This document shows positions 1-7,170 of a stretch of 9,619 nt of DNA, piece after piece. Each line of letters starts with the position of its first letter. Within the stretch, counting starts at the first letter, position 1. A program made the translations under genes and the position numbers. Under the pieces are notes generated by a model that ran no database searches, had not been told where the DNA came from, and worked only from the letters and a program-made list of their open reading frames with translations. This DNA is from a bacterium HR20 (GTDB lineage Bacteria; Bacteroidota; Ignavibacteria; Kapaibacteriales; NICIL-2). The stretch spans positions 1-9,619 of the forward strand of contig BEHW01000082.1 in the NCBI GenBank assembly GCA_002898675.1, given 5' to 3'.

Positions 1-1934
1 ACACGGTGTTTCTCATCGGACGCCGCGCGCTCACGTTCCGTCCGCAGCCGACGCAGTTCACGTTCCCGGTTACCCTCGTGGATGTGGATGCTGCGGTCAA
101 TCCCAGCTCTCCGCCGGTAGCACGGCTGACGATTCCCTCGCTGGCGCTCAACCCATTCCAAGACACCGTGCGCATTGATTCGATCGCGTTCCTTCCCGAT
201 GAGCAGGTCTTTCGCTACACGCTCACGAACGAGCGGAACCAACTGGTCACACTTCCGGTGACTCTTCTTCCGAACGGACAATCTGCACTCAACATACGCT
301 TCGACTTCCGACCGCGCGCACCCCGCACGTATCGCGCGCGCGTTGCGATCTACTACAGCAAGCCATGTGTGGACGTGGACACCACGATCCTCCTTGTCGG
401 CGTCGGTGCAGCGGGGTTCCCCTATGCGATGTACATGCAATTCGATTCAGCAGCGGTTGCGGTGGATACTTTCCGCGTCGTTTCCTGTGATACACTCCGC
501 GTGCCAGTGTACCCTTCGCGTGCATTCCCGAAGACCTCCCCACAGCGGAGCATCGTTGATCTGACCTGCCGCTTTGCATACGATACAACGAAACTCCACC
601 TGGAACGCGTGACCTCAGCGTACGGCAGTGTTGTCTCCGTGATGGAGGATGCATTGGGAGCAACGGTACAGCTTGCCAACCTCCTCAATGTGGATTCGCT
701 CGGGCAGCTCATGGTCGCGCACTTTACCGTCCGTCGGCAGCAGAGCGACACCGCAACGATCGAGCTTCGCGATTTCGACTTCAACACCACCGAGATTCTG
801 CGCTACGATTTGAGCACAACCCGCGGCGACCGCGCGATCGTCTTCATCGAAACCGCAGCGATTGCGCTTGTGGCGCCCCCCTCGCAAGGGGTACTCTCCT
901 TCGATAGCGTGCGCGTCCTCGACTGCGAGCAGCGTCAGATCACTATCCGCAATACCGGCGATGTTCCTGTTTTGATTGACTCGATCTTGCGCTTGCCACC
1001 GACAGTTCGAGCCATTGCATTCGTTCCTGATCGCACCGTTCCACGCATGCCAGGCGAAGAAACAACTGTCACGCTCGAATACTGCCCGCGAGACTTTTCC
1101 CCAATGGACACGCTCGCCATCGTTGCAAGCACCGTTCCCTGTTGGCGCGACGACTCGATCCGCATCGTTGGGAGAGGTTATGCTCCACCATTTCCGCTGC
1201 GCATCACGACCGACGCCGCCAATCCCACTACTCCGCAAGCTCGCGGCGGGACGCTCGGCGATACGGTCAGCATTCCGCTTCTGCTCGACCGCGACGTGGC
1301 GGCGACCTATCGCGGCAGGACGTACTGGCTGGAGGATTTCTCGTTCGGCTTCCGAGTGCGGTGGAATCACACGATGCTAAAATTTCTTGGCATCACGCCA
1401 CGAATAGTAAACGGGGTCGTACGTGATAGCTTCGATTTCCCCAACCAGCTTCGCGTGAGTATTGAGCACGCAACAGCGATGCGTGCTGATACATTCGCCC
1501 TGCTGCACTTCCGCATCACTGTTCCCGATACCGCAGCCGATGTACTCGTCATCGAGCCTACCGGCCCAGTGCAAACTGATTCGCTGCTCTTCCTCGATGT
1601 GCAGCTGCTCGGCAGCACAACGCCGATCGTAACCAGTGGAAAGTGTGGAACAACGATCGCACGATCGAGTGGGAGCGGCTTGCAGTCCATCGAGCCGAAT
1701 CCAGCTGATGATGTGCTGCGCATCCGCTTTGCGCTCAGCCAGGAGGCATCCCCAGAGCTTCGTGTGTACTCTACCCGTGGCGATTGCCTGCTGACGAGGG
1801 CAATTCCGCAGCTGCTGGCGCCCGGCACCCACACGATTGAGTTGCCGCTTGAGAGGCTCCCTGCAGGGGTGTATCGGCTTGTCCTACGCGCCGGGATACT
1901 CCACGATGAAGGCACCTTCGTTCGCGTCCGCTAA
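1..1934 (+). CDS. Secreted multidomain protein with ASH-like and cohesin-like modules and a C-terminal T9SS sorting domain (5' end outside window)
   Basis: The frame is open from the left edge and ends at TAA 1932-1934. The GTG at 6 has no signal peptide after it, so it is an internal Val and the gene starts upstream. Residue numbers count from that GTG. The visible part looks like two repeats of one pair of modules: ASH/choice-of-anchor-D-like beta-sandwich (about 38-134), cohesin-like domain (about 140-270), second ASH-like domain (about 295-391, with ITIRNTGDVPV), second cohesin-like domain (about 396-545). Both ASH-like modules end alike, SKPC...ILLVGVG (118-134) and TVPC...IRIVGRG (376-391). 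The tail (about 561-642) opens with SIEPNPADD and contains LPAGVYRLVLR, typical of T9SS type A sorting domains. Such domains send proteins across the outer membrane and are cleaved at the surface. The protein is probably surface-anchored or released, with a structural or adhesive role; I see no catalytic motif. The sorting domain is secure, the domain names are by fold impression. Confidence 0.85.
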   Translation, partial: TVFLIGRRALTFRPQPTQFTFPVTLVDVDAAVNPSSPPVARLTIPSLALNPFQDTVRIDSIAFLPDEQVFRYTLTNERNQLVTLPVTLLPNGQSALNIRFDFRPRAPRTYRARVAIYYSKPCVDVDTTILLVGVGAAGFPYAMYMQFDSAAVAVDTFRVVSCDTLRVPVYPSRAFPKTSPQRSIVDLTCRFAYDTTKLHLERVTSAYGSVVSVMEDALGATVQLANLLNVDSLGQLMVAHFTVRRQQSDTATIELRDFDFNTTEILRYDLSTTRGDRAIVFIETAAIALVAPPSQGVLSFDSVRVLDCEQRQITIRNTGDVPVLIDSILRLPPTVRAIAFVPDRTVPRMPGEETTVTLEYCPRDFSPMDTLAIVASTVPCWRDDSIRIVGRGYAPPFPLRITTDAANPTTPQARGGTLGDTVSIPLLLDRDVAATYRGRTYWLEDFSFGFRVRWNHTMLKFLGITPRIVNGVVRDSFDFPNQLRVSIEHATAMRADTFALLHFRITVPDTAADVLVIEPTGPVQTDSLLFLDVQLLGSTTPIVTSGKCGTTIARSSGSGLQSIEPNPADDVLRIRFALSQEASPELRVYSTRGDCLLTRAIPQLLAPGTHTIELPLERLPAGVYRLVLRAGILHDEGTFVRVR

Positions 1935-1993
1935 CGGAAGCGATCTTGTGTCCGTGCAACGGTACACCCCACAAGCGCGGAGCGCACTGCGCG

Positions 1994-3493
1994 CTACACC
2001 CGCACAAGCTCACCGAGCGCGAGAAGCTCTTCCCACTCGGCTCGGCCAATCGTAGGAAGCTCGTGCTCCAGCAACGCACGGACACTTTCGACGTAGGTGC
2101 TCCGCCGCGCACCAACGAGCGTGCACGTTACCCCTTGCGTTGCCAGCGGTACTGCAATGGCAAGCTGCGCGATGTTCATTCCATCGAACGGCGAGCCGAG
2201 TGCTTGTTTGGCACGCGTGGTGATAGCGTCCAGACGTGGCAACGCACGGTGTGCCCAGTAGCGGGTGAGCATTCCGAAGACCTGCTCGATTGCGCTGCGG
2301 TACCGTTCGACCCAAGTGCGTACCTCCTCTGTAGGGTGACGCATCACCGCATCGAGTGCTTCGCGAATGCGCGGCAGGAAGTAGTTCGTCTCAGTTTCGT
2401 GCCATTGTTCAAGGCTTTCGAAACGATCCCAGAGCGTCGCAAGTTGCTGCGCAGGCGAGAGGTAATCGGTGAGTAACTCTTTGCTTTCAGCATCGAAGGG
2501 AAGCCCAGGTAGCAACGTGGATGCGAAATGCTCCTCCATTTGCATTGCCTCCGCAAGACGAGCGGCGATGTCGCTTTCAGAGGGAACAGGTTCCGAACTG
2601 GCAGCATGGACAGCAAGTCGCACGAGAGAATTCTGAACAACTGCGTTGAGTGCTCGATTTGTCATTACTACAAGTCCACGCTTCTTGGCAAACTCGAGGA
2701 ACGTCTCTCCGCTGTTGTTCGGCTCGGTTGCGATACCGGGCTCGAGCAGATTGAGCGGAGCTTGGACAATCCGAAAGTGATGCTCTGGCCCGCCAATGCG
2801 CTCGGCAACATCCCACAGAAGCTCCAGGCTCACAAATCGCGGGTCGTCTGCTGGCAAACCGAAGGTATTCGACGAAACGCCATACCACCGGATGCGTCGC
2901 GCGCGCGCTTCGTTTTCGAGGTAATGGAACGCCAGCTCAATGCGGTACGAAAATTCTGCACGTGCCTGATCGAGCGGCATCCCTTCTCGGTATGCGTGGA
3001 GCAAAAAGTACTCGGGATTGTGGAGAAGGTAGCCATCGAGGTACGGCGTTCCAATATGGCGGAGGGAGCGGTCGAGCTGATCCTGGAGAAATTCCGGATG
3101 CATGCAATGCCAGAGTCCCTCCTCGTACTTGACCACTTGCGGGAATGCATGCCCTTGGTGCTCGCGTTTGAGCGCACGGTTAAGGTTGCGCCCTTGAATG
3201 TACCCTGCTTTCGATACGATGACGAAGTGCTCGCGCGAAAATCCCTTGTGCTTTGCAACGGAAGCGATCACCTGCCCGATGAGCTCTTCTGCGCTCCCGT
3301 CGGAGTAGGTTGCAGCCGTATCCACTACGTTGATACCGCTGGTGAGGGCACGCTCAAGTGCAGCGTGGTGCTCTGGGTCGTGGAGGTGCATGCGGTAGGT
3401 ACCGATCCCGACAGGCGAAGCGAGGATGCTGCCGTGCCACCGCACAAATGGGATTGCAGGAAACCGCTCTGCGTACTCTTCGGTCAGGCTCAT
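1994..3493 (-). CDS. Aldo/keto reductase family oxidoreductase with a large C-terminal insertion
   Basis: This 499-residue protein is probably an NAD(P)H-dependent oxidoreductase of the aldo/keto reductase TIM-barrel superfamily. The catalytic tetrad is visible: D58 and Y63 in INVVDTAATYSDGSAEE, K95 in FVIVSKAGY, H158 in DGYLLHNPEY. Cofactor-side elements follow: the strand WYGVSSNTFG (203-212), QAPLNLLE (244-251), VVMTNRAL (275-282), and the late TLVGARRSTYVES (458-470), where the family binds the NADPH phosphate. The family is usually near 300-350 residues. Here about 130 extra, largely helical residues (roughly 295-430) sit between the cofactor strand and the final barrel segment. The ATG at 3491-3493 has GGAG six bases upstream, one of two convincing Shine-Dalgarno sequences in the window. 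It lies 110 bp downstream of the TrmB-like gene on the same strand and converges on the T9SS-protein gene. Substrate unknown. Confidence 0.9.
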   Translation of the reverse strand: MSLTEEYAERFPAIPFVRWHGSILASPVGIGTYRMHLHDPEHHAALERALTSGINVVDTAATYSDGSAEELIGQVIASVAKHKGFSREHFVIVSKAGYIQGRNLNRALKREHQGHAFPQVVKYEEGLWHCMHPEFLQDQLDRSLRHIGTPYLDGYLLHNPEYFLLHAYREGMPLDQARAEFSYRIELAFHYLENEARARRIRWYGVSSNTFGLPADDPRFVSLELLWDVAERIGGPEHHFRIVQAPLNLLEPGIATEPNNSGETFLEFAKKRGLVVMTNRALNAVVQNSLVRLAVHAASSEPVPSESDIAARLAEAMQMEEHFASTLLPGLPFDAESKELLTDYLSPAQQLATLWDRFESLEQWHETETNYFLPRIREALDAVMRHPTEEVRTWVERYRSAIEQVFGMLTRYWAHRALPRLDAITTRAKQALGSPFDGMNIAQLAIAVPLATQGVTCTLVGARRSTYVESVRALLEHELPTIGRAEWEELLALGELVRV

Positions 3494-3499
3494 GGGAGG

Positions 3500-3503
3500 C
3501 TCC
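3500..3503 (-). promoter_or_regulatory. Ribosome binding site of the aldo/keto reductase gene
   Basis: GGAG on the minus strand ends six bases before the ATG at 3491-3493. Most other genes in the window have no recognisable Shine-Dalgarno sequence, so this one supports the chosen start. Confidence 0.6.
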
Positions 3504-3562
3504 GTCGTAAATGTGGTACATCACGCCGCCAGTAACTTACGACATCAGCAGAGAAATGGCTC

Positions 3563-3583
3563 GTCCACGCTCTATAGGTGGAC
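3563..3583 (-). other. Possible hairpin between the TrmB-like and aldo/keto reductase genes
   Basis: GTCCAC (3563-3568) and GTGGAC (3578-3583) form a perfect six-base stem with a nine-base loop. GGCT (3558-3561) and AGCC (3588-3591) could extend it past an internal loop. It lies just after the TrmB-like stop on the minus strand. No T tract follows on either strand, so it is not a good intrinsic terminator; attenuation, RNA processing or chance are all possible. Confidence 0.25.
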
Positions 3584-3603
3584 TGGCAGCCCCGTGCAGC
3601 AGG

Positions 3604-4272
3604 CTACGTAAAGCTCAGCTGGCTTGGACGTTCAGCCTGCACAACAACACGCACGTGGCCGCGCGCGGCATACTTGCGCTCAAATGGAGTGAGCACGTCG
3701 TCGGTATCGAGCAGCCTGGTTGTGTATTCCCACCCGAGCACCGACAGTGCCAAAGAGAACTCCTCTGCGTACCACTCTTGGTTGGTCCGAAGCTCTATCG
3801 CACGCGTTGTCGCAAGGATCACTGGAAAAATCGGGTGCCCATGCCACCGCCGCTGGAGCTGCCAGCGCTTGGGATAAGGATTGGGATAGAGCAGATACGT
3901 CTTTGCAAACACAATCCCAGCGCGCTGCGCAAGGAGCCAGAACTCCTCCAAGCGAGCACGGAGGAGGAACGCATTCTCCGGAAGCGGCGGTGCTTTTCGG
4001 AGTCGGACTTCCGAACGATCAACACCGATGACCGTCGCATCGGGATAAAGGAACGCAAGGGTGCAAGTGCTCCTGCCGGTGCCACATCCTGCATCGAGAA
4101 GGAGTGGCCGACGGTGCGCAGCATCCATCGCCAGACGCTCCAGCGCGGGCGCAATTGCCTGCTGCATTGTCGCGCTGATTGGCAGCCGATACTGCGTATG
4201 CAGATGCTTCGTGACGAGCGTTACAATGCGCTGGCGAGTATGTTCGCTAACTTTGCTGCAAACCTCAGGCAT
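3604..4272 (-). CDS. TrmB-like tRNA (guanine-N7-)-methyltransferase (SAM-dependent)
   Basis: A 222-residue class I methyltransferase, probably cytoplasmic, resembling TrmB, which makes m7G at tRNA position 46. From the ATG at 4272: SAM-binding motif I LLLDAGCGTG (57-66), acidic strand VIGVDRSEVRL (81-91), the family's YPNPYPKRWQLQRR block (129-142), and LTPFERKYAARGH (194-206), matching the TrmB C-terminal T-x-x-E...GH motif. The canonical block reads FPDPWPKxRHxKRR; here the Asp is Asn and the Trp is Tyr. I recall a TrmB-like subgroup with NP-type motifs, so this may be a paralogous methyltransferase rather than the housekeeping enzyme. The frame can be extended to a TTG at 4332, but that would run into the divergent sigma gene, and ATG 4270-4272 gives a normal N-terminus. 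No clear Shine-Dalgarno sequence. It may share a transcript with the aldo/keto reductase gene downstream. Confidence 0.85.
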   Translation of the reverse strand: MPEVCSKVSEHTRQRIVTLVTKHLHTQYRLPISATMQQAIAPALERLAMDAAHRRPLLLDAGCGTGRSTCTLAFLYPDATVIGVDRSEVRLRKAPPLPENAFLLRARLEEFWLLAQRAGIVFAKTYLLYPNPYPKRWQLQRRWHGHPIFPVILATTRAIELRTNQEWYAEEFSLALSVLGWEYTTRLLDTDDVLTPFERKYAARGHVRVVVQAERPSQLSFT

Positions 4273-4288
4273 CGCACGTGTAGAGCCA

Positions 4289-4864
4289 ATGGATGACCGA
4301 ACCTTGATTGAGCAGGCAAAGGCAGGCGACAAGCGGGCTTTTACCGAACTCTACCATCGCTACCGTCAAACGGTGTACAGCTTCTCCTATGCCGTCTGCC
4401 ACAACAAAGACTACGCCGAAGATGTTGTCCAAGACACATTCATCAACGTCTTCCGCAAGCTGCATCAATACGACGGCCGGGCAAAATTTACAACGTGGCT
4501 CTACTCGATCGTCGTCAACAACTGCCAGATGCACAACCGCCGCACACAACTAGAACAGGCGACTATTTCCATCGAGGACTTAGCCGACGCCGAACGCCAG
4601 CGCGATCACCCCATCGAATTTCCCGACCGCGAAGACTACCACCCCGACGCCATCGTCGCAGCAGAAGAACTCCGTGAAGCGCTCTATGCTACACTCCAGA
4701 AGCTCCCGCTCGACTATCGGCTTTCCTACATCCTCCGAGACCTCGAAGGACTCAGCAACGAAGAAGCCGCTGAGGTGATGGGCGTAAGCTTGCCTGCGTT
4801 CAAATCTCGGCTACACCGTGCACGCATGTTCATTCGTGAGCACCTCCGTGACTTCTCTGCCTGA
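4289..4864 (+). CDS. RNA polymerase ECF-type sigma factor (sigma-70 family, RpoE-like)
   Basis: A 191-residue alternative sigma factor that would direct RNA polymerase to a specific promoter set. Region 2 spans about 20-86: LYHRYRQTVYSFSYAV, then the core-binding and -10-recognition stretch YAEDVVQDTFINVFRKL (42-58) and the region 2.3-2.4 stretch FTTWLYSIVVNNC (67-79). Region 4 spans about 130-186, with the helix-turn-helix LSNEEAAEVMGVSLPAFKSRLHRAR (split here as LSNEEAAEVMG at 155-165 and AFKSRLHRAR at 170-179). An acidic linker (about 95-125) joins them, and region 3 is absent, as in ECF sigmas. The frame is open upstream to 4061, but that part is antisense to the TrmB-like gene and unlike a sigma factor; ATG 4289 begins MDDRTLIEQAKAGDKRAF, a typical ECF start. 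Its start is 16 bp from the divergent TrmB-like start. No zinc-finger anti-sigma gene follows; the next gene overlaps the stop by one base (TGATG) and encodes a transporter. Confidence 0.93.
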   Translation: MDDRTLIEQAKAGDKRAFTELYHRYRQTVYSFSYAVCHNKDYAEDVVQDTFINVFRKLHQYDGRAKFTTWLYSIVVNNCQMHNRRTQLEQATISIEDLADAERQRDHPIEFPDREDYHPDAIVAAEELREALYATLQKLPLDYRLSYILRDLEGLSNEEAAEVMGVSLPAFKSRLHRARMFIREHLRDFSA

Positions 4865-5646
4865 TGGTTATGGCACTCGATATCGGACAACTCGGTGTCA
4901 TTGCAGTAATTGCCTTTGCGACGTCGGTCGTCGGTGGCATGGTTGGAATTGGGGGTGCAGTGCTTCTCATTCCTGCGTTCCTGGTTATTCCACCGCTGCT
5001 CGGAGTGCCGCCGCTCGATATGTACCGCGTCAGCGGAATCACCAGCGTGCAGGTGTTGGCATCATCAGTTTTCGGGGCCGCACTTCACAGCAAGCGCGGC
5101 ACCTTCGACCGTCGGCTCGTGCTCGCAGTTGGCATTCCGCTCATGCTTGCTTCGTTTGTCGGTGCGAAACTATCGGGCACCGTAAGCGCACAGTTTTTGG
5201 AAGCTCTCTTCGGAGTAGTAGCAATCCTCGGCGCAGCAATGTTGCTGGTACGGCCGCGCGATACCGAATCGCTCGAGTACACCCTCTCGTATCCCAAAGC
5301 GATTGGAATTGCTCTCCCCGTCGGTCTGTTTGGCGGGATGGTCGGCATGGCAGGGGGATTTCTGCTCACCCCCCTTCTTGTGACCGTTGTAGGAGTCCCT
5401 CTCCGAGTGACCATTGGTTCGACGCTCGGAATCGTTATCATCGGAGCTCTGGCGGCTTCGCTTGGCAAGGTGATGGCAGGCATGGTTGACCCCATTCCTA
5501 CTGCTGCCGCAATCATTGGTGCACTTCCGGGAATGTGGCTTGGCGCTCGGATCAGCTACCGCTTGCACATCACACACCTCCGACGCATCCTTGCAGCGAT
5601 CATTGCAGCAATCGGTGTTGGAATGCTCATCCGTATTATGGGGTGA
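4864..5646 (+). CDS. TauE/SafE (DUF81) family membrane permease, probable sulfite/sulfonate-type exporter
   Basis: A 260-residue, very hydrophobic protein with about eight predicted membrane segments, arranged as two related halves. Each half opens with the family's glycine-rich signature: GGMVGIGG (24-31) and GGMVGMAGG (157-165), both followed by LLxP. The halves are joined by a short charged loop near RPRDTESLEY (130-139). Members move sulfite, sulfoacetate, taurine-related or other small organic anions across the inner membrane. The fused sulfur-transfer genes downstream favour sulfite or thiosulfate export here, which is inference. ATG 4864 overlaps the sigma-factor TGA (TGATG), has no Shine-Dalgarno sequence, and is best explained by translational coupling; an ATG two codons later is an alternative. 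It ends 70 bp before the persulfide dioxygenase-like gene. The length is usual for the family. Confidence 0.9.
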   Translation: MVMALDIGQLGVIAVIAFATSVVGGMVGIGGAVLLIPAFLVIPPLLGVPPLDMYRVSGITSVQVLASSVFGAALHSKRGTFDRRLVLAVGIPLMLASFVGAKLSGTVSAQFLEALFGVVAILGAAMLLVRPRDTESLEYTLSYPKAIGIALPVGLFGGMVGMAGGFLLTPLLVTVVGVPLRVTIGSTLGIVIIGALAASLGKVMAGMVDPIPTAAAIIGALPGMWLGARISYRLHITHLRRILAAIIAAIGVGMLIRIMG

Positions 5647-5716
5647 ATCTCTCCTGCACTTGCTGCATCATACTTGGCAGATAAACCCCTGATGTTTCAC
5701 AATCCAACGCACAACG

Positions 5717-7147
5717 ATGTTTTTCCGCCAGATCTACGAAAAAGGTTTAGCGCACGCCAGCTACATGGTCGGATGCCAAGCCAGCGGCACGGTCGCCGTC
5801 ATTGATCCCCAGCGGGATGTGGACGTGTACCTCCGTATTGCCGAACAGGAGAAGCTCCGCATCACGCATGTGCTCGAAACGCATATCCACGCAGATTTCC
5901 TCTCCGGCTCACGTGAGCTTCAGCAAGTAACAGGTGCAGAGCTTTACCTTTCCGATGAAGGTGGCCCCGAGTGGCAGTACCAGTTTCCTCACGTTGGACT
6001 CCGCGATGGCGATACCTTCATGGTGGGGAACGTCAAGTTCGAAGTTTGGCATACACCCGGCCATACACCGGAGCACATTTCCTTTCTGGTGACCGATACT
6101 CCTGCTTCCTCGAAGCCGATCATGTTCTTCAGTGGCGACTTTGTGTTCGTCGGCGACGTCGGCCGCCCAGATTTGCTCGAAAAGGCGGCTGGGTATGCTG
6201 GCACGATGGAACGCGGCGCGCGTCAACTGTTTGCCTCGCTCCAGCGCTTCAAGCAGCTGCCCGATTATGTGCAAGTCCATCCAGCACATGGTGCCGGCTC
6301 CGCGTGCGGGAAAGCGCTCGGCGCAATTCCACACTCGACGGTCGGCTACGAGAAAATCACCAACTGGGCACTCCAGTTCGATGATGAAGACGCATTTGTG
6401 CGTGCGTTGCTCGAAGGGCAGCCTGAACCGCCACGCTACTTTGCCATGATGAAAAAGCTTAACAAGGAAGCGCGCAACGTGTTGCCGGATGGGAACGTGC
6501 CGGTCCTTCCCCGACTCAGCGGAGAGGAAATCGAGCAGCTTCGGCGCAAGGGAACGCTCATCATTGATACCCGCGATAAATTCTCCTTTGCCGGTGGGCA
6601 TATTCCTGGCAGCATCAACATTCAGAACAACAACGCATTCTCCACGTGGGCAGGGTGGATTATCTCCTACGACCAACCCTTCGCACTCGTTACTCCACCG
6701 GATCACCTCGAAGAGGTCACACGCAAGCTCATCCGCATCGGGCTCGACCACGCAGCTGGATATCTTGCAGATGTCGCCGACTGGGCGGTGGAGGGACGCC
6801 AATTGGCAACACTTCCCCAAATGACTGTCCACGAGCTTGCTAAACACATCGAGCAAGGCGATGTCGTTGTCCTCGACGTCCGCAACCAGAGTGAGTATGA
6901 CGCAGGCCACATTGCCGGCGCACTCCACATCTTCGCGGGCTACCTCGAACAGCAGCTCGACCGCATTCCGCGCGATCGGCTCGTGGCGGTGCACTGTGCA
7001 GGAGGCGATCGCTCCTCGATCGCGACAAGCCTGCTCCACCGGTACAATTTCTCGAACACTGTCAACGTCACAGGCGGCATCAACGCGTGGATTGCTGCAG
7101 GGTATCCTGTGCAACCATCAACGCAATCAGTCGCAGTAGCACTCTAA
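5717..7147 (+). CDS. MBL-fold persulfide dioxygenase-like protein fused to two rhodanese domains (CstB/ETHE1-like)
   Basis: A 476-residue probable cytoplasmic enzyme. ETHE1-type dioxygenases oxidise persulfides such as GSSH to sulfite with mononuclear iron. Residues 1-240 are the metallo-beta-lactamase fold: THIHAD (H56, H58, D60), TPGHTPEH (H116), SGDFVFVGDVGRPDL (D141), HPAHGAGSACGKALG (H191). H56, H116 and D141 match the iron ligands of ETHE1; position 61 is Phe where ETHE1 has His. Rhodanese 1 (about 268-360) has DTRDKFSFAGGHIPGS, but LVTPPDH lies where the active-site loop should be and there is no Cys, so it is probably structural. Rhodanese 2 (about 368-466) has LDVRNQSEYDAGHIAGA and the intact loop CAGGDRS with catalytic C427. 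The order MBL-rhodanese-rhodanese matches CstB. ATG 5717 gives MFFRQIYEKGLAHASY, a typical family N-terminus, without a Shine-Dalgarno sequence. The thioredoxin-rhodanese gene begins 23 bp after the stop. Confidence 0.92.
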   Translation: MFFRQIYEKGLAHASYMVGCQASGTVAVIDPQRDVDVYLRIAEQEKLRITHVLETHIHADFLSGSRELQQVTGAELYLSDEGGPEWQYQFPHVGLRDGDTFMVGNVKFEVWHTPGHTPEHISFLVTDTPASSKPIMFFSGDFVFVGDVGRPDLLEKAAGYAGTMERGARQLFASLQRFKQLPDYVQVHPAHGAGSACGKALGAIPHSTVGYEKITNWALQFDDEDAFVRALLEGQPEPPRYFAMMKKLNKEARNVLPDGNVPVLPRLSGEEIEQLRRKGTLIIDTRDKFSFAGGHIPGSINIQNNNAFSTWAGWIISYDQPFALVTPPDHLEEVTRKLIRIGLDHAAGYLADVADWAVEGRQLATLPQMTVHELAKHIEQGDVVVLDVRNQSEYDAGHIAGALHIFAGYLEQQLDRIPRDRLVAVHCAGGDRSSIATSLLHRYNFSNTVNVTGGINAWIAAGYPVQPSTQSVAVAL

Positions 7148-7170
7148 AATTTTCACACCTCTACTCGAAC

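Noticed and set aside
1981..1995. Small palindrome AGCGC/GCGCT between the convergent T9SS-protein and aldo/keto reductase genes, as a terminator
   Set aside because: The stem is only five bases, overlaps the stop of the reductase gene and has no T tract.
2528..3535. Long plus-strand open frame (335 codons) opposite the aldo/keto reductase
   Set aside because: No recognisable motif; the minus strand carries a full catalytic tetrad and a ribosome binding site.
4061..4288. Upstream extension of the sigma-factor frame
   Set aside because: The extension is antisense to the TrmB-like gene, Cys/Arg-rich and unlike any sigma N-terminus; ATG 4289 gives a typical ECF start.
4273..4332. TTG start giving a 20-residue longer TrmB-like protein
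   Set aside because: It would overlap the divergent sigma gene by 44 bases and adds nothing family-like; the ATG at 4272 is sufficient.
5647..5716. Possible internal promoter in the 70-bp gap before the dioxygenase-like gene
   Set aside because: TTG-like and TA-rich stretches are present but no pair has acceptable spacing or match to a known consensus.
5909..7114. Long antisense open frame (about 400 codons) opposite the persulfide dioxygenase-like gene
   Set aside because: Its composition (many Cys, His and Arg, no domain motifs) fits a shadow of a GC-rich gene, and the plus-strand product is unmistakable.
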